From the NCBI RefSeq assembly GCF_024753135.1, contig NZ_JANUGP010000012.1:1-64000 (forward strand): a stretch of DNA of 64,000 nucleotides. Reading direction: 5' to 3'. The notes beneath the pieces were generated by a model. That model worked only from the letters and a program-made list of their open reading frames with translations, was not told where the DNA came from and searched no databases. Of the stretch, positions 22,697 through 30,319 are shown in pieces; positions within the stretch are counted from its first letter, which is position 1; the number at the start of each line of letters is the position of its first letter. Both the position numbers and the translations under genes were made by a program. This stretch comes from Streptomyces pyxinicus (lineage in GTDB: Bacteria > Actinomycetota > Actinomycetes > Streptomycetales > Streptomycetaceae).

Positions 22697-24310
22697 TCAG
22701 CTTCTTCCGGTGGAGCGTCGGGAACCGGTACGGACGCTCCTGTCTTCGGTCCCGGCCGGCGCGCTGGATGCACCCGGCCGGGGGTGCCGCGCGGACGCGG
22801 TGCGTTCGGCGGCCCGGACGATGTTGCGGGCCATGCCGCCGAAGACGACCGCGTGGAAGGGGGACACGCTCCACCAGTAGAGCTGGCCGAGCAGTCCGCG
22901 CGGGTGGAACAGGGCGCGCTGCCGGTACCGGACGGGTTCGCCGTCCGCGCCGTCCACCCGCATCTCCAGCCAGGCCAGGCCGGGCAGCCGCATCTCGGCG
23001 CGGAGCCGCAGCAGCCGGCCGCGTTCGATCTCCTCGACCCGCCAGAAGTCCAGCGAGTCGCCGACCCGCAGCCGCCGGGCGTCGCGGCGGCCCCGGCGCA
23101 GGCCGACGCCGCCCACGAGGCGGTCGAGCCAGCCGCGTACCGCCCAGGCCAGCGGGAAGGAGTACCAGCCGTTCTCGCCTCCGATGCCCTCGACGACGTC
23201 CCACAGCGCTTCGGGCGGTACGGCGGCCACGCGTTCGCGTTCGTCGGTGTAGAGGCTGCCGCCCGCCCAGTCGGGGTCGGTGGGCAGCGGGTCGCTGGGC
23301 GCTCCGGGGACGGCGGCGGAGGACCACCGGGTGACGACCTGGGCGTCCTGGATGCGCTGGAGGGCGAGGGCGACGGCGCGGTGGAAGCCGATGGGGTGGC
23401 CGGGCGGGTCGGGTACGTACCGTTCGATGTCGTGGTCCCGGCAGACCACCTCGTGCCGCAGGGACTCGGTCAGGGGGCGGGCGATGGAGGCGGGGACCGG
23501 GGTCACCAGGCCGACCCAGTGGCTGGACAGCCCGGGGGTGAGCACGGGCACGGGCACGATGAGCCGCCGGGGCAGCCCGGCCACGGCCGCGTAGCCGCGC
23601 ATCATGTCGAGGTACGTCAGCACGTCGGGGCCGCCGATGTCGAAGGCGCGGTTGACGTCGGGCGGGAGGGTGGCGCAGCCGGCCAGCAGACGCAGGACGT
23701 CGCGTACGGCGATCGGCTGGATCCGGGTGTGCACCCAGCGGGGGGTGACCATCACCGGCAGCCGCTCGGTCAGGTAGCGCAGCATCTCGAAGCTGGCGGA
23801 GCCGGACCCGATGATCACGGCGGCCCGCAGGACGGCGGTCGGCACACCGGAGTCGAGCAGGATGCGGCCGACCTCGGCGCGGGAGCGCAGGTGCGGCGAG
23901 AGTTCCCGCTCGGGCACCGAGGCGGGGGTCAGACCGCCGAGGTAGACGAGCCGGCCGACGCCCGCGAGGTGCGCCTGCTCGCCGAAGACGCGGGCCGCCT
24001 TCCGGTCGGTGTCCTCGAACCCGCGTCCGGTGCCGAGGGCGTGCACGAGGTAGTAGGCCACGTCCACACCGCGCATCGCCGCCGCCACCGACCCGGGGTC
24101 GGTCACGTCGCCCCTGACGATCTCCACCCGGCCGGCCCACGGGTGGTCCCGCAGCTTGTCCGGGGTACGGACCAGGCAGCGCACCCGGTGTCCCGCGTCG
24201 AGCAGTTCCGGGACCAGCCGGCCGCCGATGTACCCGGTGGCACCGGTCACCAGACAGGTCAGCCCGCTGTCCGTCCGCTCCGCGCCCGAGGTGGTGTCGT
24301 CATCGCCCAT
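22697..24310 (-). CDS. SDR/NmrA-type NAD(P)-binding protein with DUF2867 C-terminus
   Basis: A 537-residue two-domain protein. The N-terminal 300 residues form an atypical short-chain dehydrogenase (TCLVTGATGYIGGRLVPELLDAGHRVRCLVR; VDVAYYLVHALG). The C-terminal 190 residues match the DUF2867-like helix-grip region (ALWDVVEGIGGENGWYS, DSLDFWRVEEIERGRLLRLRAEMRLPGLAWLEM). Related genes sit beside photolyase and LitS-controlled genes in other Streptomyces. The substrate is unknown. The ATG at 24310 is preceded by TAGGGATC. First gene of the operon, transcribed from the candidate LitS promoter at 24373-24401. Confidence 0.75.
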   Translation of the reverse strand: MGDDDTTSGAERTDSGLTCLVTGATGYIGGRLVPELLDAGHRVRCLVRTPDKLRDHPWAGRVEIVRGDVTDPGSVAAAMRGVDVAYYLVHALGTGRGFEDTDRKAARVFGEQAHLAGVGRLVYLGGLTPASVPERELSPHLRSRAEVGRILLDSGVPTAVLRAAVIIGSGSASFEMLRYLTERLPVMVTPRWVHTRIQPIAVRDVLRLLAGCATLPPDVNRAFDIGGPDVLTYLDMMRGYAAVAGLPRRLIVPVPVLTPGLSSHWVGLVTPVPASIARPLTESLRHEVVCRDHDIERYVPDPPGHPIGFHRAVALALQRIQDAQVVTRWSSAAVPGAPSDPLPTDPDWAGGSLYTDERERVAAVPPEALWDVVEGIGGENGWYSFPLAWAVRGWLDRLVGGVGLRRGRRDARRLRVGDSLDFWRVEEIERGRLLRLRAEMRLPGLAWLEMRVDGADGEPVRYRQRALFHPRGLLGQLYWWSVSPFHAVVFGGMARNIVRAAERTASARHPRPGASSAPAGTEDRSVRTGSRRSTGRS

Positions 24311-24372
24311 GATCCCTACCGTCACCTGCCCACTCGCTGTCACACCGCTCACACGACGCCTGTCGTCCCTCT

Positions 24373-24401
24373 TCTACGGTGCGAGCGAGACCCCTGGATG
24401 C
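24373..24401 (-). promoter_or_regulatory. candidate LitS promoter of the SDR-phr operon
   Basis: Minus strand GCATCC (24401-24396), 17 bases, CGTAGA (24378-24373). The first box and spacing match the crtE and crtY promoters exactly; flanking GGCGCATCCA is also shared with crtE. The start codon is 63 bases downstream of the -10-like box. Confidence 0.5.
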
Positions 24402-24790
24402 GCCCGGGGGCACGGGCCGGTCGGGTGACGGGGCGCCGCCACAACCGACGGCGAGCGGCGCGCGGCCATGCCGACCAGCGGCCAGGGACGCCGTACGGCG
24501 ATGACGGGCGTCGCCCGGAGGTGCCCCGCCCGGAACCCCGCTACGGTCGAGGGAGCGCCGGGCGACCTCGTCGGTGCCGGTGACCGTCCGGGCAGCCGAG
24601 GGGGCCGGCACCGGGTGGTTCACCCGGACGGCCCCGTATTGCCGGGCGGCCGACGGGGCAGCCGCCCCGTTGTCGTCGGGGTGTGATGCCGCGCGCCCGG
24701 GAAAGGGTGCCGCGGTCGGTCCCCCGCACAGGGCGCGGGATCTCCGCACGATCCGGGACGCGTCGTTCCCCCTCATCTCCGAGAGGCGTC
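24402..24790. other. gene-free intergenic region
   Basis: This lies between the SDR operon promoter and the SsgA-like gene. Short open frames here have no ribosome site, no recognisable protein pattern and conflict with each other, so I see no gene. It probably contains the SsgA-like promoter, which I cannot place. Confidence 0.4.
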
Positions 24791-25222
24791 ATGAACCCGA
24801 CCGACCGGACCGAGCGTCCGTACCTCGATCTGACCGTCCAGCTGGTTCTCGGCGCCGCGGCGGCTGTGCCGGTCGGGGTCCGGCTGGGGTACGACCCGGC
24901 CGATCCGCTGGCCGTGCGGCTGGACTTCCACGGGGCCTCCGAGGCGGTGCCGCCGTGGTTCCTCTCGCGGGACCAGCTGCGCGGCGGGCTGCGTACTCCC
25001 ACCGGTGAGGGCAACGTGCGCGTCTGCCCGCCCTGCGCCTGTCACGGCCCGGGAACGGTGCGGATCGTGCTGCGGGGCCGGGAGGGGGCCGCGGTGCTGT
25101 ACGTGCCGGCCGCGCCGCTGCGCGGCTGGCTCGCCGGGACGTTCGCCGCGGTACCGGCGGGCACGGAGGGCACCCTCATCCACTGGGACGAGGTCGTCAC
25201 GGAGCTGCTGCGGCACGGCTGA
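24791..25222 (+). CDS. SsgA-like sporulation/cell division protein
   Basis: A 143-residue member of the SsgA-like (SALP) family, unique to sporulating actinomycetes. Family features include LGYDPADPLAVRLDFH, WFLSRDQLRGGLRTPTGEGNVRVCPP and WDEVVTELL. These proteins help position septa and divide spores by acting with FtsZ and peptidoglycan machinery. The ATG at 24791 has GAGAGG upstream. The paralogue (SsgA to SsgG or other) cannot be decided from the sequence. It is monocistronic and ends at a strong terminator. Confidence 0.88.
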   Translation: MNPTDRTERPYLDLTVQLVLGAAAAVPVGVRLGYDPADPLAVRLDFHGASEAVPPWFLSRDQLRGGLRTPTGEGNVRVCPPCACHGPGTVRIVLRGREGAAVLYVPAAPLRGWLAGTFAAVPAGTEGTLIHWDEVVTELLRHG

Positions 25223-25249
25223 ACCGGCCCCGGCGGCGCCGGGGCCGGT
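25223..25249. terminator. strong bidirectional terminator
   Basis: A 12-base perfect stem (25223-25234 with 25238-25249; ACCGGCCCCGGC and its complement) with a 3-base loop lies between the convergent SsgA-like gene and the response regulator. Confidence 0.75.
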
Positions 25250-25258
25250 GGCGCGCGG

Positions 25259-25690
25259 CTACTCCTTGGGGGGCTTGACCGCGATGTCGAGGTAGAAGCT
25301 GTCGATGCTGCGGACCGCCGCCTCGAACTCCTCCAGGTTCACCGGCTTGGTGACGTACGCGTTGGCGTGGTGGTGGTAGGCGCCGGTGACGTCGTCGGGC
25401 GCCGCGGACGTGGTCAGCACCACGACGGGGATGGTGCGCAGCTCGGCGTCCTCCTTCACCACCGCGAGGAACTCCCGTCCGTTCATGCGCGGCATGTTCA
25501 GGTCGAGCACGATGAGGTCGGGCCGCTCGTTCGCGGGGTCGCGCAGGTAGTCCAGGGCCGCCATACCGTCGGAGACCTGGGTCAGGTTGCGGGTACCGCG
25601 CTCGGCGAGGGCGTCCTGGATGAGCATCGCGTCGGCGACGTCGTCCTCGACGAGCAGAACGTCGTAGGGGCGGGTGGCGGCAGCAGCCAT
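25259..25690 (-). CDS. single-domain response regulator (Rcp1-like)
   Basis: A 143-residue receiver domain without output domain. Acidic pair D16/D17 (LLVEDDVADAML), phospho-acceptor D63 (LIVLDLNMP), Thr in VVLTTSA, and conserved Lys in YVTKPVNLEEF. The long loop and PVNLEEF segment resemble Rcp1-type regulators that pair with phytochrome-like kinases. It lies in an operon behind a small HTH gene (3-base gap), divergent from a histidine kinase gene, so phosphotransfer with that kinase is plausible. The start is ATG at 25690. Confidence 0.85.
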   Translation of the reverse strand: MAAAATRPYDVLLVEDDVADAMLIQDALAERGTRNLTQVSDGMAALDYLRDPANERPDLIVLDLNMPRMNGREFLAVVKEDAELRTIPVVVLTTSAAPDDVTGAYHHHANAYVTKPVNLEEFEAAVRSIDSFYLDIAVKPPKE

Positions 25691-25693
25691 GGG

Positions 25694-26059
25694 TCACGAA
25701 CTCCGGAGTTCTGGATGCGGGGTCGGGGGGGTGATGCGGTTGCTCGTCAGACCGGGCCGGCGCCGTCGGGCTCCTTGCCGGCTCATGCCGACGGCCTGGC
25801 CGATCTCGGGATGTCCTGCGCCGCTCTCGGCCGTCACGTGGGCCGCCTGGTCTTCCAGCTGTCGGACGGCCTGCCGCACGCGGCGCAGGACGCCCAGCCG
25901 CGTCAGTGCTCGCCGGCGGGCCTCGACGGCCGCCTCCACCGGTTCCCCCGTCGGGTGGAGGCCGTCCAGGGCGAGACGCCGGGCGAGTTCGTCCACCACC
26001 TGGGTCACGAGCGCGGCCGTCTCCCCAGGCGGGTGTGGCGTGCGGGCGGGACCAGGCAT
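25694..26059 (-). CDS. small putative HTH DNA-binding protein
   Basis: A 121-residue protein. The middle and C-terminal part, ALTRLGVLRRVRQAVRQLEDQAAHVTAESGAGHPEIGQAVGMSRQGARRR, reads as a helix-turn-helix (PEIGQAVGMSRQGARRR is the recognition part). The C-terminal tail is polar. It is the first gene before the response regulator and is divergent from a histidine kinase. A perfect 16-base palindrome sits 32 bases upstream of its ATG (26059), so it may bind there to regulate both directions. No family name is certain. Confidence 0.6.
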   Translation of the reverse strand: MPGPARTPHPPGETAALVTQVVDELARRLALDGLHPTGEPVEAAVEARRRALTRLGVLRRVRQAVRQLEDQAAHVTAESGAGHPEIGQAVGMSRQGARRRRPGLTSNRITPPTPHPELRSS

Positions 26060-26090
26060 GGATCCACCCTAGGCTGTGGGCCCGAGATGG

Positions 26091-26106
26091 GACAACATGT
26101 GTTGTC
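26091..26106. promoter_or_regulatory. perfect 16-base palindrome GACAACATGTGTTGTC
   Basis: This consists of GACAACA, a TG spacer and TGTTGTC. It lies in the divergent 115-base gap between the HTH/response-regulator operon and the histidine kinase operon. Partial matches occur at 6700-6714 and (half-site) 3644-3650. It is a likely dimer-binding operator for the HTH protein or a MarR protein. Confidence 0.6.
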
Positions 26107-26126
26107 CTGCCATGGGTACAGTGTGC

Positions 26127-26140
26127 TTGCCACATGACAA
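26127..26140. promoter_or_regulatory. operator-like TTGCC-N4-GACAA
   Basis: TTGCCACATGACAA is a near-perfect inverted repeat, 34 bases before the histidine kinase start. It belongs to the TTGYC-N4-GRCAA family also found at 479-492 before the ANTAR gene. Confidence 0.45.
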
Positions 26141-26174
26141 CTATGCCCTATCCGAGGGAGCGAAGCAGACCGCT

Positions 26175-27752
26175 ATGAACACCGACCCGTCCGACGACCA
26201 GGGAGCACTCTCCGGCTGGACCACCCGGCGCTGGCTGCGGACCGGTGTGGCCACGACCATGGTCGTCCTCGCTGTGCTGGGCTCCCTGGGCGGCTGGGCG
26301 ATGTGGCGCACGTCGCGGATCACGGCCGAGCTGGTCGACAGCCGCTCACCCGCCCTGATCGAGGCGATCCGGCTGGAGAGCGCCCTGATCAACCAGGAGA
26401 CCGGGACGCGCGGGTACGGCCTGTCGGGGCGCGCGGACTTCCTCCAGCCTTACACACAGGGCACGGCCGACGAGCAGACGGCCCTGCGGCGGCTGCGCCC
26501 CCTGGTTGAGCACGACCCGCGGGCCCGCGCCGACCTGGCCGCCGTGGAGAAGCGCGCCGAGGCCTGGCAGCAGCGCATAGCCGTCCCCGTGTCGAAGTCC
26601 CCGGCGGCGGAGGCGGTGCGGCTCGCCGCCCGGCGGGCGACGGAGGGCAAGTCCCTGTTCGACGCCCTGCGCCGCACGATGACCCGCCAGCAGGCCCACC
26701 TCCAGGACGAACGGGCAGCGGCGAGCGACGACCTGCGCCACGCGCAGAATCTTCGGAACTGGGTGTTCGCCGTCATCGCCCTTGTGATCCTCGTGGTGGC
26801 GGCCCTGGTCTTCGAGGGGCTGCGGCGGGGCGTCACCGGCCCGCTCACCCGGCTCGGCTCGGCCGCCCGTGACGTGGCCCAGGGCCGCTTCGACCGCGCC
26901 ATCACCGGCACCGGCCCGGCCGACCTGCGCGCCCTGGCCGCCGACGTCGACTCGATGCGCCGCAGGCTGGTGGAGGAGCTGGAGTACACCGAGCGCTCCC
27001 GCCGGCTGCTGGACGAGCAGGCGGAGGACCTGCGGCGGTCCAACACGGAGCTGGAGCAGTTCGCCTACGTCGCCTCGCACGACCTCCAGGAGCCGCTGCG
27101 CAAGGTGTCGAGCTTCACCCAGCTCCTCCAGCGGCGCTACGGCGGCCAGCTCGACGCGAAGGCCGACCAGTACATCGCGTTCGCCGTCGACGGCGCCAAC
27201 CGTATGCAGGTCCTCATCAACGACCTGCTCGCGTTCTCCCGGGTCGGCCGGGTGCACAACGACCACCAGACCGTCGATCTGGAGGCGGTCTTCGGCCGGA
27301 CCGTGGAGAATCTCAGCGTGACAGTCGAGGAGACCGGCGCCGAGATCACCCACGACACGCTGCCCACCGTGGTCGGGGACAGCACCCAGCTCGGCATGCT
27401 CTGGCAGAACCTGCTGTCGAACGCCGTCAAGTTCCGCAGCCCCGACCGGCCGCCGCGCATCCACGTCAGCGCCGGGCGCGAGGGCGACGAGTGGGAGTTC
27501 GCGGTGGCGGACAACGGCATCGGCATCGCACCGGAGTTCCGGGAGAAGGTCTTCGTCCTCTTCCAGCGGCTGCACACCAAGGACGCCTACCCGGGCACCG
27601 GCATCGGGCTGGCGATGTGCAAGAAGGTCGTGGAGTTCCACGGCGGACGGATCGGGATCGACTCCGAGCACACGCCGGGCACCCGTATCGTCTTCACCCT
27701 GCCCGTCGCCGGGACCGCAGCGGCGCCTTCGGAGCGAAGGACACAGCCGTGA
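26175..27752 (+). CDS. membrane sensor histidine kinase (CHASE3-like, HAMP)
   Basis: A 525-residue kinase. TM1 is at about 23-45 and TM2 at about 193-216, bounding an extracytoplasmic helical sensor with SRSPALIEAIRLESALINQETGTRGYGLSGRADFLQPY, typical of CHASE3. A HAMP linker (LRRGVTGPLTRLG) follows, then a dimerisation domain with phospho-acceptor H302 in ASHDLQEPLRKVSSF, and a catalytic domain (LLSNAVKFRS, VADNGIGIAPEF, GTGIGLAMCKKVVEFHGG). It overlaps the next gene by GTGA. It resembles bacteriophytochrome-type kinase modules and may signal to the downstream receiver/PP2C protein and to the divergent response regulator. Confidence 0.88.
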   Translation: MNTDPSDDQGALSGWTTRRWLRTGVATTMVVLAVLGSLGGWAMWRTSRITAELVDSRSPALIEAIRLESALINQETGTRGYGLSGRADFLQPYTQGTADEQTALRRLRPLVEHDPRARADLAAVEKRAEAWQQRIAVPVSKSPAAEAVRLAARRATEGKSLFDALRRTMTRQQAHLQDERAAASDDLRHAQNLRNWVFAVIALVILVVAALVFEGLRRGVTGPLTRLGSAARDVAQGRFDRAITGTGPADLRALAADVDSMRRRLVEELEYTERSRRLLDEQAEDLRRSNTELEQFAYVASHDLQEPLRKVSSFTQLLQRRYGGQLDAKADQYIAFAVDGANRMQVLINDLLAFSRVGRVHNDHQTVDLEAVFGRTVENLSVTVEETGAEITHDTLPTVVGDSTQLGMLWQNLLSNAVKFRSPDRPPRIHVSAGREGDEWEFAVADNGIGIAPEFREKVFVLFQRLHTKDAYPGTGIGLAMCKKVVEFHGGRIGIDSEHTPGTRIVFTLPVAGTAAAPSERRTQP

Positions 27753-28960
27753 CCGATCAACTCCTGGGCCGCGCGGAGCAGTTCCGGGTCCTGCTGGTGG
27801 AGGACGACGACGGGGACGCCCTCCTGGTCGAGGAACTGCTGCACGACACCGGTCTGCCGCACACCCTCGCGCGCTGCCGGTCCGCCGCCGAGGCACGCGT
27901 GACGCTGGCGGCGGACGCCGTCGACTGCGTCCTGCTCGACCTGCACCTGCCCGACGCCTCCGGCGTGGAGACGGTGCAGGCGATCCAGGGGGACACCCAT
28001 GCCGCCATCATCGTCCTGACCGGACTGGACGAGCCGCGCGCCGGTGTCGACGCCCTCGCGGCCGGCGCCCAGGACTACCTGATCAAGGGCAAGGTCGAGC
28101 CGGACCTGATGCAGCGCGCCGTCCGCTACGCCGTCGAGCGGAAGCAGGCCGAGCGGGCCAACGCCGCCCTCCAGATCGGCCGGCTGCGCGCGGAGGAGAA
28201 CGCGCGTCTGGAGCGCGGGCTGCTGCCCGAGCCCCTGCTGTCCTCCGACGCCGTCACCGCCTCCAGCCGCTACTACCCGGGGCGCGCCCAGGCCCTGCTG
28301 GGCGGCGACTTCCTGGACGTCGTGCAAACCGACGACGGACAGGTGCACGCGGTCATCGGAGACGTCAGCGGACACGGCCCCGACGCGGCGGCGCTCGGCG
28401 TCTGCCTGCGCATCGCCTGGCGTGCCCTGACCCTCGGCGGCCACCGCGACCAGCAGCTGCTCCACCTCCTGGAGCAGATACACATCGCGGAACGGGCCAA
28501 CAGCGACCTGTTCACCACCTGCACCCTCATCACCCTCGACCCGGACGCGGCGACCATGACGCTGCACCTGGCCGGCCACCACGAGCCCCTCATGGTGACC
28601 CCGGACCACACCCAGCAGGTCGCGGCGGCCCACGGCATCGCCCTCGGCATCGCGCCCGGACTCGGGAAGTGGCCCTCGACCACCCTCGAACTGCCCGCGC
28701 GCGGCGCCCTGATCGCCTACACCGACGGGCTCATCGAGGGCTTCGCGGACAGTGCGGGAGCCCGGCTCGGAGTGGAGGGCCTGCTGGGGATCATCGACCG
28801 GATCCACGCGCCCGACCCCGGCACCCACCTCGACCAGCTCATCAACCGGACCCGGACCCTCAACGCCGACCGGCACACCGACGATCTGGCCGTACTGCGT
28901 CTGGACTGGAACACCGGCACGCTCGGGAAGCTGGTGAGCGCCTGGCGCACGGCGCCCTGA
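27749..28960 (+). CDS. response regulator with PP2C phosphatase output
   Basis: A 403-residue protein. Receiver domain 12-130: acidic residues D19-D21 and phospho-acceptor D64 (CVLLDLHLPD), Lys in YLIKGKVEPD. A helical linker follows, then a SpoIIE-type PP2C domain with all metal motifs kept: LGGDFLDVV, IGDVSGHGPDAAAL, YTDGLIEGF and HTDDLAVLRLD. The GTG overlaps the kinase stop, with AAGGA upstream. Phosphorylation by the coupled kinase probably switches the phosphatase, whose substrate would be a STAS antagonist such as those at 8119-8478 or 29969-30319. This is the usual RsbU-like wiring (family knowledge); the pairing is inferred. Confidence 0.88.
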   Translation: MTDQLLGRAEQFRVLLVEDDDGDALLVEELLHDTGLPHTLARCRSAAEARVTLAADAVDCVLLDLHLPDASGVETVQAIQGDTHAAIIVLTGLDEPRAGVDALAAGAQDYLIKGKVEPDLMQRAVRYAVERKQAERANAALQIGRLRAEENARLERGLLPEPLLSSDAVTASSRYYPGRAQALLGGDFLDVVQTDDGQVHAVIGDVSGHGPDAAALGVCLRIAWRALTLGGHRDQQLLHLLEQIHIAERANSDLFTTCTLITLDPDAATMTLHLAGHHEPLMVTPDHTQQVAAAHGIALGIAPGLGKWPSTTLELPARGALIAYTDGLIEGFADSAGARLGVEGLLGIIDRIHAPDPGTHLDQLINRTRTLNADRHTDDLAVLRLDWNTGTLGKLVSAWRTAP

Positions 28961-29057
28961 ACCGACAGGACGTCAGGCGGCGTACGCGCCGTACCCGTTG
29001 GGCTTGAGGCACGCGAATCCTCCCGCGTTCGACAGCCGACGATCTTGGGCACCCGTA

Positions 29058-29077
29058 GACAACCGATCTTCGTTGTC
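29058..29077. promoter_or_regulatory. inverted repeat GACAAC-N8-GTTGTC
   Basis: The two 6-base arms (29058-29063, 29072-29077) lie 19 bases before the ATG of the Mrr-like gene, overlapping the expected promoter/leader. It could be an operator or a small hairpin. GACAAC is shared with the palindrome at 26091. Confidence 0.35.
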
Positions 29078-29096
29078 GCCCCGGGAGGAAACCGGC

Positions 29097-29960
29097 ATGA
29101 CCGTGCCCCTGCGCCCTGTTCGCCCTGTTCGGCCTGTCCACCGTGACCGACGCTTCGACCTGCGGGCGACGGCCCTGTTCTTCCTGCTGCTGGCCATCGC
29201 CCTGTGCGTCCTCGCGTTCGCGGCGCGCACCGCGGCCGACGTAGTGGCGCACCGCCCGTTGTGGGCCGTGATCCTGGGGCTGCTGGGCCTCGCGACCGTC
29301 GTGGCGGTCCGGCCGAGGTGGCGCCGGTTCTCCGCGGCGAGATACGCGCGGCGGGCGGCCGTCGCCCTGGAGCAGGCGGCCGAGCGGGCGTCGGACAGTC
29401 TCCGCGACCCGGTGGCGGCCGCGCCCGGCCCCTCCGTCGCACCGGCGCCGGTACCGGCGGAGCCGTGCGAGTTCACCGTCGCCGGTACCGGTACGGCCAC
29501 GCTCGGAGCCGACCCCACGACGGCCCTGACGGCCGAGTCGGCGACCGTCCCGCTCGGTCCGGTCGACTACACCGCGCTCGATCCCGACGGGTTCGAGCGG
29601 GCCATAGCCGACTTGTGCGAGCGGGACGGCTGCCGGCAGGTGGAGGTGGTGGGCGGCGCCGGCGACCTGGGGGCGGACGTCGTCGGCCGCACGCCGGACG
29701 GACGGCTCCTGGTCGTCCAGTGCAAGCAGTACTGCGAGGAGAACAAGGTCGGCTCGCAGGACATGCAGCGTTTCGGGGGGACCTGCTTCACCATCCACGA
29801 GGCCGACATAGCCGTGGTCGTCACCACGAGCGACTACACCGCGCCGGCCCTGGAGTACGCCGCTGAGTGCGGGATCCTCTGCGTGAACGGCCAGGAGTTG
29901 CGGGCGTGGTGCGAGGGCACGGGCCCGAACCCCTGGGACCTGGTCGGCCTGGAGTCCTGA
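29097..29960 (+). CDS. membrane-anchored Mrr-like restriction endonuclease domain protein
   Basis: A 287-residue protein. Two transmembrane helices (about 27-46 and 53-71) precede a linker and a C-terminal Mrr-type nuclease fold (about 160-280): DPDGFERAIADLCERDG, then GADVVGRTPDGRLLVVQCKQY, giving the D-x(n)-QxK catalytic motif, and EYAAECGILCVNG. Mrr-like enzymes cut DNA, often modified DNA; membrane-anchored versions are common in actinobacteria and of unknown role. The ATG at 29097 follows GGGAGGAAACCGGC. The N-terminus has RPVRPVRPV from a short DNA repeat. It is a single-gene unit. Confidence 0.75.
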   Translation: MTVPLRPVRPVRPVHRDRRFDLRATALFFLLLAIALCVLAFAARTAADVVAHRPLWAVILGLLGLATVVAVRPRWRRFSAARYARRAAVALEQAAERASDSLRDPVAAAPGPSVAPAPVPAEPCEFTVAGTGTATLGADPTTALTAESATVPLGPVDYTALDPDGFERAIADLCERDGCRQVEVVGGAGDLGADVVGRTPDGRLLVVQCKQYCEENKVGSQDMQRFGGTCFTIHEADIAVVVTTSDYTAPALEYAAECGILCVNGQELRAWCEGTGPNPWDLVGLES

Positions 29961-29968
29961 GCGCCGGC

Positions 29969-30319
29969 TCACCCCCGGCCGCCCGAGGCGGGGGCGGTCA
30001 GGTGCTCCAGGACGTTCGTGACGTGCAGCAGGCGCTCCAGGAAGCCGGGCCGGTTCTCCAGGCGCAGGACGGCCCCGGCGGAGTCGGTACGGCGATGGAT
30101 CATCAGCAGCGCGGCCAGGCCCGAGGAGTCGATCCACGTCAGGGCGCCGAAGTCGAGGCGTACCTCGCGGGGCGGGGGACCCTCCTCCAGACGCGCCACG
30201 ACGGCGTCGACGAGGTCCTCGCTCGTGTCGTAGTCCAGCTCGCCGCACACCCGCACGGTCAGCGTGGCGGGTTCGCGGAAGAAGGACAGGGCGAACTCGG
30301 CAGGTGAAAGAGAGGTCAT
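29969..30319 (-). CDS. STAS-domain anti-sigma factor antagonist
   Basis: A 116-residue RsbV/SpoIIAA-like protein. The phosphorylation loop is canonical: VRLDFGALTWIDSSGLAALLMIH, with Ser-Ser at the IDSSG site. LTVRVCGELDYDTSEDL is the typical first strand region. ATG at 30319 overlaps the upstream stop (ATGA), making it the third gene of the PP2C - B12 protein - STAS operon. It is therefore the probable substrate of the PP2C encoded at 31404-33125. Confidence 0.88.
   Translation of the reverse strand: MTSLSPAEFALSFFREPATLTVRVCGELDYDTSEDLVDAVVARLEEGPPPREVRLDFGALTWIDSSGLAALLMIHRRTDSAGAVLRLENRPGFLERLLHVTNVLEHLTAPASGGRG

Noticed and set aside
24300..24776. Minus-strand open frame of about 158 codons before the SsgA-like gene
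   Set aside because: Low-complexity Arg/Gly/Ala composition, no ribosome site and overlap with the SDR operon promoter and start.
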